Shown: positions 1 through 8,810 of the stretch, piece after piece | How positions within the stretch are numbered: position 1 is the stretch's first letter | How the letters are laid out: each line of letters begins with the position of its first letter | Assembly: GCA_014323675.1 (NCBI GenBank) | Contig: JACONN010000002.1 | Coordinates: 2,090,001 to 2,154,000 of the forward strand | Origin: Hormoscilla sp. GM7CHS1pb | Lineage (GTDB): Bacteria > Cyanobacteriota > Cyanobacteriia > Cyanobacteriales > Desertifilaceae | Reading direction: 5' to 3' | Length of the DNA: 64,000 bases | Made by a program: the position numbers and the translations under genes | The notes under the pieces: generated by a model | The model's database searches: none | What the model was told of the DNA's origin: nothing | What the model saw: only the letters and a program-made list of their open reading frames with translations

Positions 1-1142
1 TCGTTGTTACCCCGCTGCTGTCTCCCCTACTCCCGAAAACGCTTTCTCGATCTCGTCCATGAATAATATGTTCGGCGCTGATGCTTCGATCGCCCTTAAT
101 GCTTGATAGGTGTTACTTTCTGATTCTCCTACCCATTTTGATTGCAACCTCGAGATCTCAAAGTTGATTTGCGGCACCCGCCATTCTTGCGCGATCGCCC
201 TGGCGATAAAGGATTTCCCACAGCCGGGAAATCCTTCTAGCAGGATGGCTCGCGGGCGCATGAATGGCCGATCGTCTTGTTCAAACCATGTCCGACGATT
301 TGAGATCCAGCGTTTTATTTCTTCTAAACCCCCCACATCCTCTAGTCCTTCTCCTTGCGGGGGTAATATTCTAATACTCCTGTTTTTCTGATTTCTTGGG
401 TTTTGACTTTCAGTAGCAACTGTCCCGCTTCTTCTGGTTGGTCCCAGAGGCTTTTGGCGGTGATTAATCTCGCCGTTTGTTTAGCAGCTTGCAATGGCAT
501 TCCCTGGGCTTCTTCTGACAAGCCTCTGGCTTCTTTGTCCCCCAGTTCGTATTTCCTCACGGCTACGCTGAAGACATCTTGATATAGTTCTTCTCCTATG
601 GGCAGGGGCCGGTCTAATATATGCACGTGGTTCCGCAGAATCGCCGGTATTGACCAATCTGAACCTACCACGATGAGCGTCATTCTCGGTTGGGGTCTTT
701 TTTGTTCGATCGCCAGGACTAATTCTTTGAGTTTGCGGGCGGTTAGATGACAAGTCGGTTCTATGAGGGTTGACCAGTCTGGTAACAGATAACTGTGCTG
801 ACTGCTGGGGTTCGCCGTTGCTTGTTTCTCTAGCCTTTCTTGTAATAGGTTCAGGGCTTGCATTATCGGATCTTCTTGTGGGTTCGGAGGAGATCCCAGT
901 CTTTTCCAACTGGCTTTACTCCGATCCTCTTCTAGTACCGATCGCCTCTGGAAGCCGTCCAAACTGTTCCATCTCGCTAGTTCGCCATCTGGGATCTCCC
1001 TATTGGCTATCAGCGCCTCGTGGGCCCCGATCGCGCAATTGACCGCCCGACTCTCTTCGGGCGATCGGAGGAAGATCAGGGGGTATTGCGCTTGCAGGAG
1101 TTCTTGGAGTTCCCGCTGGCATTTATTGTAAGGAAGTTCCAT
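1..1142 (-). CDS. Ycf46-like AAA+ ATPase, frameshifted, C-terminus beyond the left edge
   Basis: The gene starts with ATG at 1142 and has an N-terminal region of about 265 residues, then an AAA+ core read between 336 and 7. Walker A GFPGCGKS, the motif WVGESES and a Walker B-like ILFMDEIEKAF are visible. The N-terminal frame stops at 342, but one extra base in the G run at 359-363 would join the two parts as YYPPQGEGLEDVGG. A second lost base in the C run at 10-13 explains the stop at 7; after it the family sequence would run on past the window. Members of this cyanobacterial/plastid family are soluble ATPases, one of which has been linked to inorganic carbon use; the client here is unknown. 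The two homopolymer breaks look like sequence error rather than decay. Confidence 0.75.
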
Positions 1143-1156
1143 TGTTGGTCACCTGG

Positions 1157-1414
1157 CTAAAAATCTGCTTGGTTGGTCGAAGTCTCAATAGATGCAGTCG
1201 GTTCTTCGGTCTTTTCCTCAACTGGGGTGGTATTTGGCTGAGGGGTTGTGGAGTTGCTGGCAGTGGTGCCAGTCTTTTGCTTGCGGAGGTTCGGGTCCGG
1301 TTTCTTCACAGGTGGGCGATAAGCTGCAGTTCCTGTGGTTCCTGGGGGTGGTGTAGTGGAAGAAACGGGAGTTCTACAGCGCCTCGCAGGAAGACCACAA
1401 TCAATCGCTTGCTG
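1157..1414 (-). other. Pro/Thr-rich open frame without a start, upstream of the Ycf46-like gene
   Basis: An 85-codon open frame on the minus strand ends with TAG at 1157-1159, 15 bases before the Ycf46-like ATG. It reads a low-complexity Pro/Thr/Lys-rich tail (for example SSTTPPPGTTGTAAYRPP, then KKPDPNLRKQKTG). It has no good start codon and lies in a different frame from the DUF1501-like N-terminus it overlaps. It could be the C-terminal tail of a secreted protein whose N-terminus is in the other frame, joined by an indel, or chance. Amino-acid bias is the only support. Confidence 0.3.
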
Positions 1415-1521
1415 TTAGGCTTTTGGGCAAACCCTCTGGCTACCCAACCATGGGTACCAATGGAAACAATGCTTGCAGCAGATATGAGGCTCCCTAGCTC
1501 GATCAATTTTCGTCTTTTCAT
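1306..1521 (-). pseudogene. N-terminal remnant of a DUF1501 family secreted protein
   Basis: ATG at 1521 is preceded by a strong AAAGGAG ribosome site 6-7 bases upstream. The 71-residue product opens with MKRRKLIELGSLISAAS, a basic start followed by a hydrophobic stretch as in Tat/Sec signal peptides, and continues to NSKRLIVVFLRGAV, which is the conserved N-terminus of DUF1501 proteins. At that point family members continue with a GLN-type motif, but here the sequence turns into unrelated residues and stops. DUF1501 proteins are normally about 400 residues, so this is a truncated remnant, possibly joined by a deletion to the Pro/Thr-rich frame that follows. Confidence 0.5.
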
Positions 1522-1860
1522 GTTTTTTCTCCTTTGTTTCTCGCTCCCAGGCTCCCCGGGTAACGAACCGGACGCTGCCCGATACATGTATATAGCAGAG
1601 AAAGGTGGCCGCGCTGCGCTCGCTTAGACGCTTTGTTCATGTAGCCGGGCCCCTCGCTGGGAACGGGTGAAGGCTACTCCGTCTCCTACCAACGGGTTTT
1701 GACCACACCCACCGGGTTTTGACCACGTGGGGTGGCCAGTGCGATCGCCCCATCCTCCGTATCCCTCACGGGAGCGCAGCCATAACATCGAGTTCTTCTT
1801 GTTATCGCCGGCTATATGCTGCACAAATCAAATCAGCTAACGGATGCTAGGCCATAATAG

Positions 1861-1951
1861 TGGAACGAGTGCTGGGGGAGTGGAACGAGTGCTGGGGGAG
1901 TGGAACGAGTGCTGGGGGAGTGGAACGAGTGCTGGGGGAGTGGAACGAGTG
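1861..1951. repeat. Tandem repeat, 20-bp unit, 4 copies plus a partial
   Basis: The unit TGGAACGAGTGCTGGGGGAG occurs four times exactly (1861-1940), and a fifth copy breaks off after 11 bases where it meets the next array. The copies are identical, suggesting recent expansion. There are no spacers, so this is not a CRISPR array. Confidence 0.95.
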
Positions 1952-2042
1952 CGGGTTGGATAGTAAACTGTGCGGGTTGGATAGTAAACTGTGCGGGTTG
2001 GATAGTAAACTGTGCGGGTTGGATAGTAAACTGTGCGGGTTG
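1951..2042. repeat. Tandem repeat, 21-bp unit, 4 copies plus a partial
   Basis: A 21-base unit beginning GCGGGTTGGATAGTAAACTG is repeated four times without change (1951-2034), followed by a truncated copy. It directly abuts the 20-bp array, and a copy of the dispersed AACGGGTTTTGACCACACCC repeat (reverse strand) follows at about 2050-2069. Confidence 0.95.
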
Positions 2043-2297
2043 AGTAAGGGTGTGGTCAAAACCCGTTGGTAGCCCGGAAGCCAAGCGAGTTCCCAGGCGC
2101 AGCCGTCGGAGTAAACGTTCGGGGTGTGGTCAAAACCCGTCGATCTAATATGGCCTCCCAGCCGTCGGATCCCCCTGTAGGGGCGACTGGCATTCTTGCG
2201 CAAATTATGATATAAAGAAACAGATGTTCTCTCCTCAGGCAACTCGCACCCCGCGAGGATCTCTCCGTACCAACTGTTTTTGACCACACCCAACGTT

Positions 2298-2440
2298 CGG
2301 AGTAAACGTATGGCTGGCGCCACGCTGCGCGATCGGAGTAAACGTATGGCTGGCGCCACGCTGCGCGATCGGAGTAAACGTATGGCTGGCGCCACGCTGC
2401 GCGATCGGAGTAAACGTTCGTAGTAAACGTTCGTAGTAAA
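2298..2440. repeat. Tandem repeat, 36-bp unit, 3 copies plus decayed tail
   Basis: A 36-base unit starting CGGAGTAAACGTATGGCTGG is present three times (2298-2405). Shorter pieces follow, built on the words CGGAGTAAACGTTCG and TAGTAAACGTTCG. The same CGTTCGTAGTAA word occurs again at about 41727 and 41757, so the array uses a genome-dispersed motif. Confidence 0.95.
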
Positions 2441-2730
2441 CACTTCAGTGTTTCCCCGTGCCCCATTTAGGGGCACGGGGGGTTCCCGGAGCACGCACCC
2501 AGCTATCAACGGGTTTTGACCACACCCCTAGGGGTGTAGTCATAAGTAGTTGATAGCCAGGTGCATCTCAGATACATGTATATATATAGCCCCTGCACGC
2601 TCCAGGCCCATTCCGCTGCGAGGAGGGGGTCGCGTCCAGGAGCACCCTTTCGTTTCCAGAGACATGGGTGGGTGTCTCTGGCTAAGTTCTAGTAGCCGGG
2701 CCCCTCGTTCCCACGGCTCCGCCTGGGAAC

Positions 2731-2782
2731 GGGCTTGGCTTCCGGGCTTGGCTTCCGGGCTTGGCTTCCGGGCTTGGCTTCC
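2731..2782. repeat. Tandem repeat, 13-bp unit, 4 copies
   Basis: GGGCTTGGCTTCC is repeated four times, just downstream of a GGAACG palindrome and just before a copy of the dispersed AACGGGTTTTGACCACACCC repeat. Confidence 0.9.
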
Positions 2783-2890
2783 GGGCTACCAACGGGTTTT
2801 GACCACACCCATTTCTAATAGTACATTTGACAATCTGACTGAGATATATTATCATGGATATATCCAGCCTATATCGATGGAGTCAAAATC

Positions 2891-3130
2891 ATGCCATCTG
2901 AGTTACATCTTCAAACGCAAGTATTACCGGGAAACAAGATTGAGATTCAGCACCCAGAACTCTCTGTCGGTGAAACAGTCGAGGTTTCAGTGTTCTTGCG
3001 GAAAGAATCAAAATCTACACGCCGTTCGGTCATAGAAATTCTTAATGAATTACCGGGGCAAAGACAGTTCAAAACTCCAGAAGAAGTCGATAAATATCTT
3101 CAAGGGGAAAGAGATTCATGGCACAGCTAA
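2891..3130 (+). CDS. Putative antitoxin of a VapBC-like pair
   Basis: This 79-residue acidic protein overlaps the following PIN-domain gene by 13 bases, the arrangement expected of an antitoxin-toxin operon. The N-terminal half has short beta-like stretches (LPGNKIEIQHPELSVGETV, EVSVFLRK), and the C-terminal half ends with a helical segment rich in Glu and Lys that could be the toxin-binding tail. I do not recognise a named family; similar small proteins precede PIN toxins in other cyanobacteria. The role is inferred from length, overlap and neighbour. Confidence 0.7.
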   Translation: MPSELHLQTQVLPGNKIEIQHPELSVGETVEVSVFLRKESKSTRRSVIEILNELPGQRQFKTPEEVDKYLQGERDSWHS

Positions 3131-3567
3131 ATATTCCGGCATCTAGTCGTGTATATGTAGACACCGCAATGGTCATCTACAGTGTAGAAAAGTTTCCAGA
3201 ATACTTCCCCATGCTGCAACCCATGTGGTTACAAATGCACAATGGTGAGATTGAAATTTTCAGCAGTGAATTGACATTGATGGAAGCTATAGTTGTCCCC
3301 ATAAGAAACAGCGACACGCTGTTAGTCAATGCTTATGAACAACTACTTTTATCGACGGAAATGCAATTAATACCCATCAGCCAGTCTCTTCTCAGGGAAG
3401 CAGCAAGTCTCCGCGCTAGTACCGCTAACCTAAGAACACCGGATGCTATTCATGTAGCGACATCTTTTGTTGCTAATTGTACCCTGTTTCTGACCAATGA
3501 TAAAAGACTTCGGAATGTGCCCAATCTACCTATTACGATCCTTAGTGAAGTTCTAGAATCTGAATGA
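3118..3567 (+). CDS. PIN-domain ribonuclease toxin, VapC-like
   Basis: This 149-residue protein has the PIN fold signature: YVDTAMVIYSVE with the first catalytic Asp near residue 15, a Glu in the central helix (TLMEAIV), LRTPDAIHVATS with the second catalytic Asp near residue 115, and LTNDKRLRNVP with the last acidic residue. PIN toxins are metal-dependent RNases that cut tRNA or mRNA when the antitoxin is degraded. All acidic positions are present and the length is normal, so it may be active. It is translationally coupled to the upstream gene. Confidence 0.85.
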   Translation: MAQLNIPASSRVYVDTAMVIYSVEKFPEYFPMLQPMWLQMHNGEIEIFSSELTLMEAIVVPIRNSDTLLVNAYEQLLLSTEMQLIPISQSLLREAASLRASTANLRTPDAIHVATSFVANCTLFLTNDKRLRNVPNLPITILSEVLESE

Positions 3568-3611
3568 GGATATATCTCTTTGGGTACATATAACTTTAGC
3601 TGCGGGGATCC

Positions 3612-3645
3612 AGAAACCCGGTTTTTACAGAAAGCCGGGTTTCTT
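3612..3645. terminator. Hairpin downstream of the VapC-like gene
   Basis: AGAAACCCGG and CCGGGTTTCT form a stem around a short T-rich loop, followed by TTAATTT. The position, 45 bases after the stop, suits a terminator. A very similar hairpin lies after rbfA at 44575-44605, so it also belongs to a dispersed repeat family. Confidence 0.6.
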
Positions 3646-3709
3646 AATTTGATGATTGCAATTGAGGGGACGGGATGGTATGCTAATAATTGATGTGACA
3701 TGGTGAGTT

Positions 3710-5415
3710 ATGGCAAGTAGAGAGAGTTTACGCCAATTGCTGCGAAATCTTGATAATCGCGGCTACAAAGCTTATAAAGAAATTCAGGGAAACTACCAGT
3801 TCCCGGAGTTTACCCTGATAATTGATTGGGTGCAAGCTGACCCCTTTGCTGCCCGAGTCACTTACTGGTCCAGTTGCCTCACGCGATCGCGGGTTTTCCC
3901 CCTCAATTATATCAGACCCGATCGCGCCAAGTAGCCCTGCGCGATCGCCTCACTCGCGAGTTCGACATGGTAGCAAGGAAGATTAGCGAACACCGGGGGA
4001 CTGGCAACAGTGGTTTAATTAGCATTGCCAAGACCGGGCAAGAAGTGATCGATCGCACGTCGGTGTTAATTACAGATAAATTTGTGGAGGTGCGGTTTTT
4101 TGTCGGATTACCGGCCAGCGGTCGCCGGATTTTGGGCGAACGAGCTGCCCAGATGCTATGCGACGATCTGCCAAAAATTGTGGACTGCGCTCTCAAATAT
4201 GGTAATTTGGATAGTAAGGCGATCGGGCGTCACGTGGAAACGGCGGAAGATGCTGATTGGCTGCGATCGCAGTTAACATCACGAGGACTGGTGGCTTTTG
4301 TAGCAGATGGGGCGATTTTGCCCCGGCGGAGTGGGGTAGATCCGCGCCCTCTTGCTGCTGATGCTATCAGTTTCAAGTCACCAGATTCCCTGCGAGTTGA
4401 GTTTAATTGTCCAAATCGCGGTACGATTACCGGAATGGGGATCCCTGTGGGGATAACTTTAATCGTGGGTGGGGGCTATCATGGCAAGTCTACCTTATTG
4501 AGAGCGATCGAACTAGGGGTTTACAATCACGTACCTGGTGATGGACGAGAGTTTGTGGTCACAAATTCGGCAGCGGTGAAAATTCGGGCTGAAGATGGAC
4601 GCAGCGTGGCCGGAGTGGATATTTCGCCTTTTATCAATCATCTGCCCCAGTCCCGCCAAACAACAAATTTCTCTACTACCAATGCTAGCGGCAGTACCTC
4701 ACAAGCGGCTAATATTATTGAAGCTTTGGAAGCGGGTGCTGGGGTGCTGCTGGTGGATGAGGATACGGCGGCAACTAATTTTATGATTCGCGATCGCCGG
4801 ATGCAAGCCCTGATCGCTAAGGACAAAGAACCTATTACTCCCTTTATCGATAAGGTGGGTCAGTTGTCACGAGATGCAGGGGTGTCAACGATTATGGTAA
4901 TGGGAGGTAGTGGGGATTATTTTGATGTGGCAGATACAGCGATCGCCATGGAGAATTTTCAACCCCAGGAGGTGACGGCCCAGGCGAAGGCGATCGCGCG
5001 GGAATATGCGACCTCGCGGACGGCGGAAGGGGGTAAGTCCTTTGGCAAGATTACAGCCCGAGTGCCATTATCGGAAAGTTTAGACCCTAGCAGAGGGAAT
5101 AAATCGGTGAAATTGAAAGTCCGAGATGTGGATGGGGTAGTATTTGGCAATGAGAATATAGATTTGTCGGCAGTAGAACAGATCGTAGAGGTGGGACAGT
5201 TGCGGGCGATCGCGGAGGCGATGGTATATGCTAAGGAGAAATATCTGGATGGAAAACATACGGTGGCCCAGATGCTAGATGGGACGATCGCAGACATTTC
5301 CAAAGGTGGTTTGGATGTGCTGACGCGGTTTCCCCAAGGAGATTTAGCGGAGTTCCGCCGCTTTGAGTTAGCTGCTGCTATTAACCGCCTGCGCACTCTG
5401 GAGGTCAAGTCTTAA
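3710..5415 (+). CDS. Predicted ATPase of the ABC class, frameshifted
   Basis: Two overlapping frames together give about 568 residues matching the ABC_ATPase family. The start at 3710 reads LRQLLRNLDNRGYKAYKEIQ and IDWVQADPFAA, typical of the N-terminus. The second frame carries FPPQLYQTRSRQVALRDRLT, then a P-loop VGGGYHGKSTLLRAIELG, a SQAANIIEALEAG stretch and a Walker B-like VLLVDEDTAATNFMIRD. A missing base near 3861-3864 (ACTTACTGG) accounts for the break; restoring it gives TLLVQLPHAIAGFPP. The family is widespread in bacteria and of unknown function; no membrane partner is seen nearby. Confidence 0.8.
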
Positions 5416-5439
5416 GGATCCTGGGAGGGGCATCGCCAT

Positions 5440-5640
5440 AAGTTTCCCGGTATTGTCTTCAGGCACTCATTCCACTCATACTCTAGCTCAAACGGCTTTG
5501 TCCCGGTTAATCGCCTTGTAAACGGCATCTACAGGACCAGTCCCGATCGCCGCATCTGTAAGTTCGGACCCTGCGGGGGCGTCTCGCCTGCCTGCCGTAG
5601 GGCGGGCGTCTCGTTTGCCTGCCGTAGGGCCGCAGAATCT
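5440..5640. repeat. Mosaic of duplicated gene fragments and palindromes
   Basis: This gene-free stretch contains about 55 bases (5450-5505) nearly identical to the 5-prime part of the nitroreductase gene (7723-7780). It is joined directly to about 72 bases (5506-5577) nearly identical to an internal piece of leuA (11552-11623). Two copies of a GTCTCGCCTGCC-type palindromic repeat follow at 5580-5630. None of it is in a usable frame. The sources lie 2 and 6 kb away. Confidence 0.8.
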
Positions 5641-5747
5641 GGAGTGTGTCACTTCAGTTGCTTTGCGTTCCTACTCAGGATTAGTATAACATAAATATTA
5701 GCCCGTCGGGGGTGAAAAATATTGTAACTTAACCGGAGGATAAAACC

Positions 5748-6413
5748 ATGATAACTATCAAGGCGAAAGACATAACTATCAACGAAGTTCATAAACTGTT
5801 AAAATTCCAAGAGGTGACTAATATTAACACATTTACCACATGGTTATCCTTAGAACCTCTGACTGAGGTGGAACAACAAGAACTCGCGCAAATTCAGCAA
5901 GACTTTTGGGCATATCTCTCAAGGGGAAAAGTGTTAGAAGGACTGGTGAAAGCGCTAACTACTTTTCCCCTCATGCGATTAGCTGGTTTCTATCGTTCCC
6001 CGATCGCGCTCAGTCTAGAACAGCATATTGCTGACACGATCGTTGAAGATGAAGACACGACCATTACTGGTCAATTGGATATTGTAGCAGTTAATAAGGA
6101 GCAACCGCTAAGGGATGAGACGTTTTTTTGGGTGTTGGTAATTGAAGCTAAAAATAGCAGCATCACTACCTATATGGGTTTGCCGCAATTGCTCACCTAT
6201 GCTTATCAAAGTTTAGAACGTCAAGCATCAGTTTGGGGACTGGCAACAAATGGGGTGCATTATCAGTTCGCTTACCTCGATCGCGATCGGGGAAATGGGC
6301 CAACTTATGAGCTGATGCCGGAACTTAATTTGATGGATGCCGAGCGATCGCCCCTATTGCTACAAGTTCTGAAAGCGATCTGCAAGTTACATAACTCTGT
6401 AATTGCTAATTGA
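5748..6413 (+). CDS. PD-(D/E)XK nuclease-like protein (type I restriction R-subunit-like)
   Basis: This 221-residue protein has an ATG preceded by GGAGG (AACCGGAGGATAAAACC). The central part reads TITGQLDIVAV, then FFWVLVIEAKNSS, an Asp followed by an E-x-K motif as in PD-(D/E)XK nucleases and the N-terminal nuclease lobe of type I restriction R proteins. Cyanobacteria carry many such stand-alone proteins, usually labelled restriction endonuclease subunit R. No helicase, methylase or specificity subunit is adjacent, so it is not a full restriction system. DNA binding or cleavage is inferred only from the motif. Confidence 0.65.
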   Translation: MITIKAKDITINEVHKLLKFQEVTNINTFTTWLSLEPLTEVEQQELAQIQQDFWAYLSRGKVLEGLVKALTTFPLMRLAGFYRSPIALSLEQHIADTIVEDEDTTITGQLDIVAVNKEQPLRDETFFWVLVIEAKNSSITTYMGLPQLLTYAYQSLERQASVWGLATNGVHYQFAYLDRDRGNGPTYELMPELNLMDAERSPLLLQVLKAICKLHNSVIAN

Positions 6414-6419
6414 CAATTA

Positions 6420-6839
6420 TTAACCGATCGCCTTAGCTATAAAGGGAAGTGCCAAGGCGAGGATGACACTAATAACTAAACCGGCAAAGGCTTTCAGAGC
6501 ATCTGTTAAAATCATCTGTCCAGTTTCATTGAGCGATCGCCGCTGGAAGGCGAGGGTCATGGCCAGTTCCCGTCCGGCCAACAGTCCCAGAAACGCCCAA
6601 GTAGTACTCATGGGAATCTTGCTTAATTCTTTGAAAAAGAATAAAATTAACCCATAGATAAAATCCACAAATGTAGCAGAGCGAATATCCTGGGTATTAG
6701 TTTTGCTAGTGACAATTTTCTGAATTTCACCCCCCTTACGGTAGAAGATAATCCCGTGCAAAGCAAGCATCACGAACAGGGAAAAGAACAACCATGTTGC
6801 ACGATCGCACCTCCCATCTTGGGCGACATTCTCAATCTA
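6420..6839 (-). pseudogene. C-terminal part of a multi-pass membrane protein
   Basis: The frame from 6836 to 6420 has a hydrophobic segment near its N-terminus (FFSLFVMLALHGIIFY), a long loop (RKGGEIQKIVTSKTNTQDIR), further hydrophobic segments (VDFIYGLILFFF, TTWAFLGLLAG) and a last one (AGLVISVILALALPFIA). An in-frame TAG at about 6837-6839 and the lack of a good ATG suggest the N-terminus is missing; the only near start is a TTG at 6791. It reads like the last 130 residues of a larger transporter-like protein that I cannot name. Either truncated, or broken by an indel upstream. Confidence 0.5.
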
Positions 6840-6988
6840 GCATATCTCATAATTATACAGTTGAACAGAAACATCTGGATCTTTTTTCCTGGAGTCAATT
6901 TTCTCCTGCCATGGCCCCAGATAATTTCCCATGGGGCCGGGGCACAGCGTCAGCCGTGCCCCGTTGGTGTCGGTAACATAACCATTCA

Positions 6989-7809
6989 TTAACGTAGCTG
7001 AAAGCCGAGGTTTTTCAGCACCTCCCGCAGCCGATCGCGCCCCGAAAGAGATGCAACAGTAGCAATGCGCCGAACCGAATGTTCCGACCAGTCACCGTCA
7101 ACAGGCATTTTTTGAGCAGCGTAAAAGTCTTTCATCACCCCATCGTAAAGGGCGATCGCCTCAGTTTGGGCAGCCAACTGATAAGTTTCCCGGTGCAGAA
7201 CCGCCGACTGAGGCAAACGGGGCTTCACAGCAGTAATTTTAGCAGGGTCGGGATAGCCAACACACATGCCAAAAGTAGCAAAAACCAAAGGAGGCAAACC
7301 CAGTAGCTTCGCCACCTCTTCAGGGTGATTTCTAATTCCACCAATATACACCATACCCAAACCCTTCGACTCAGCGAATATAGCAGCATTTTGAGCTGCC
7401 AAAGCTGCATCTATTGTGGCCGTCACGAACATTTCCAAATAGTCCAAAGCTTCGCGAGGAAGACCCCGACTGTCAGCAATATCGGCCAGGCGAGCCAAAT
7501 CTGCCAACCAAACCAGGAATAACGGACATTGTCGAATATGGGCCTGGTTTCCCGCCAGTTCTGACAACTTCGCCTTCCGTTCTGGATCTTCTACAGCAAC
7601 CACACTCCAAGTCTGAAGATTAGATGAAGTCGATGCAGATTGACCCGCTGCTACAATTAATTCTAGAGTTTTGGGCGGCACGCGATCGGGCAGATAACCC
7701 CGGATCGATCGATGTGCCAGAATTGTCTTCAGGCAGTCATTCCACTCCGACTCTAGCTCAAACGGCCTTGTCCCGTAGCGCGATCGTAGTAGTTCAGTTA
7801 TGTTAGTCA
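6989..7809 (-). CDS. Nitroreductase family flavin oxidoreductase (NfsA-like)
   Basis: The product is about 273 residues from the ATG at 7809 (MTNITELLRSRYG). The motif AHRSIRGYLPDRVP near residue 35 is the FMN-binding RSxR region of NfsA/FRP-type nitroreductases, followed by AAGQSASTSSNLQTWSVV and, in the C-terminal half, KGLGMVYIGGIRN and FATFGMCVGYP. Such enzymes reduce nitroaromatics, quinones or flavins with NAD(P)H in the cytosol. The longer ORF adds 17 unsupported residues upstream. Two relics of the same gene lie at 5450 and 8590-8794. Confidence 0.85.
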
Positions 7810-7857
7810 TAGGTATCACTTTGCTGCCAACTACGAACTCTGGTGCCCACCTACTTT

Positions 7858-8193
7858 TCAACTGACAGCAAATTCTGTATATGGGCGAATTTCTGGAGAT
7901 TGAAAAGCGAGAACAATCTCATGTTTAGGAACCCCGGCGGCCACCAATTCTAAGGCCATGCCATCTTCGAGGCCATCGCGATGAATCCAAATTTTATCGT
8001 TGCTAATTTCAACATGGACGATACAAGCATGAACTTTGACATCCCGTTCCCATCCCAGAGTCATTAACAAGTAATGATTTGCGTCCCTACTGACAATAAC
8101 ATGGGATTTTAGATCCGCGTAACTATAGGGAATTTCTGCATATTCCGTTAATACCCTTTCTATCGTCTGGCGATAAGTTGCTAGTTTATCCAT
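7858..8193 (-). CDS. xisI: XisI family protein
   Basis: This 111-residue protein matches XisI throughout: it starts MDKLATYRQTIERVLTEYA and carries HYLLMTLGWERDVKVHACIVH, IWIHRDGLEDGMALELVAAG and VLAFQSPEIRPYTEFAV. XisI and XisH were described as factors controlling excision of the fdxN element in Anabaena, but the pair is widespread in filamentous cyanobacteria without that element and may act as a small two-gene module. It overlaps the xisH frame by 13 bases. The product looks intact. Confidence 0.9.
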   Translation of the reverse strand: MDKLATYRQTIERVLTEYAEIPYSYADLKSHVIVSRDANHYLLMTLGWERDVKVHACIVHVEISNDKIWIHRDGLEDGMALELVAAGVPKHEIVLAFQSPEIRPYTEFAVS

Positions 8194-8544
8194 TGAACAA
8201 TTTCCTCCCGACCTGAGTCAAAGATAAGCAAACGCAGATGGTATTTTTTAATCACAAGTGTACCGATGGCTTCCGAGAATATCTGCTCATAGATAGATTG
8301 ACGAATAGCTAAATATAAAGCTAAATTCATTCTTGATTCTTCTATAATAGCTCGATAAAGAAGATACTGCCCTAGAGATTGTTGTAAGTCATAAACTTGA
8401 GAAGGATTGAGAAAACTTTTAATTTCAACGATGATTTTTTCTTCGCCATTATCGGCAGCAATTAGTTGTTTTACGCCCAGATCGACGAATAATTCCCTCA
8501 ATCCCCATTTTAACTGTTTTGTGGTAGATGTCTTTGGCAGGCAT
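8181..8544 (-). pseudogene. xisH: XisH, with an N-terminal internal deletion
   Basis: The ATG at 8544 reads MPAKDIYHKTVK, the exact start of XisH proteins. The main frame then begins at KWGLRELFVDLGVKQLIAAD and continues normally through VEIKSFL, LGQYLLYRAIIEE and DSGREEIVQWI to the stop at 8181. The two pieces are in different frames, and about 15-20 residues normally between them (the GWTITHDP region) are missing. A deletion with a frameshift has therefore fused residue ~12 to residue ~30. XisH has a PD-(D/E)XK-like fold; without this segment function is doubtful. Its partner xisI downstream is intact. Confidence 0.75.
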
Positions 8545-8589
8545 AACACCAAATAAGGTATTTACGATTTGGGATATTTTCTGGGAATA

Positions 8590-8794
8590 ATTTCCCATTG
8601 TACCAGGCGATCGCCTCTGTGGTCGATCGACTTTGGGTGATAGTTGGCCGACTCGGCCGACTCTGGGTTCTAGTCGATCGCCGGTGGTGGGTGTATCTCA
8701 TAGCAAGCAAAGATATCCTCTGCGAGCACTCAGACTCTAGCTCAAACGACTTTGTCCCGTAGCGGGATCTTAGTAGTTCAGTTAAGTTAGTCAT
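8590..8794 (-). pseudogene. Relic of a second nitroreductase gene copy
   Basis: From the ATG at 8794 this reads MTNLTELLRSRYGTKSFELES, nearly identical to the start of the intact nitroreductase at 7809, including the leader before the ATG. After about 25 residues the similarity stops. Further on the same frame reads TTEAIAWYNGKLF, which matches TEAIALYDGVMKDF near the C-terminus of the intact gene. The middle two-thirds are gone. It sits directly upstream of the damaged xisH. Confidence 0.7.
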
Positions 8795-8810
8795 AGGTAT
8801 CACTTTGCCA

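Larger units (their letters stand above)
1588..2890. repeat. Gene-free repeat region of about 1.3 kb
   Basis: No gene can be supported here. The stretch is a patchwork of tandem arrays (listed separately) and a dispersed repeat AACGGGTTTTGACCACACCC seen near 1688, 2060 (reverse), 2122 (reverse), 2505 and 2791. Palindromic pieces are also present, such as the CCAGAGACA/TGTCTCTGG hairpin near 2656-2682 and a CTCGTTCCC...GGGAACG hairpin near 2704. The long open frames on both strands exist only because the arrays contain no stops. Confidence 0.8.

Noticed and set aside
4..9. Stop codon as true C-terminus of the Ycf46-like protein
   Set aside because: The AAA core would end before its sensor region, and a one-base change in the adjacent C run restores the frame, so the gene almost certainly continues left of the window.
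1142..1627. Plus-strand open frame of 161 codons
   Set aside because: It is antisense to a DUF1501 remnant with a strong ribosome site and to a Pro/Thr-rich frame; its own sequence is Cys/Arg-rich and unlike a protein.
1861..2042. Possible CRISPR array
   Set aside because: The repeats are directly adjacent with no spacers between them and no cas genes are in the window.
1847..2509. Minus-strand open frame of 220 codons across the tandem arrays
   Set aside because: Its translation is just the repeat units; the frame is open because the arrays lack stops, and several frames are open at once.
3612..3645. IS end inverted repeat
   Set aside because: No transposase is nearby, and the same hairpin stands after rbfA; a terminator or dispersed hairpin explains it better.
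8181..8552. ORF start at 8552 for XisH
   Set aside because: The residues MVLCLPKTSTTKQ are an out-of-frame reading of the true XisH start MPAKDIYHKTV at 8544.
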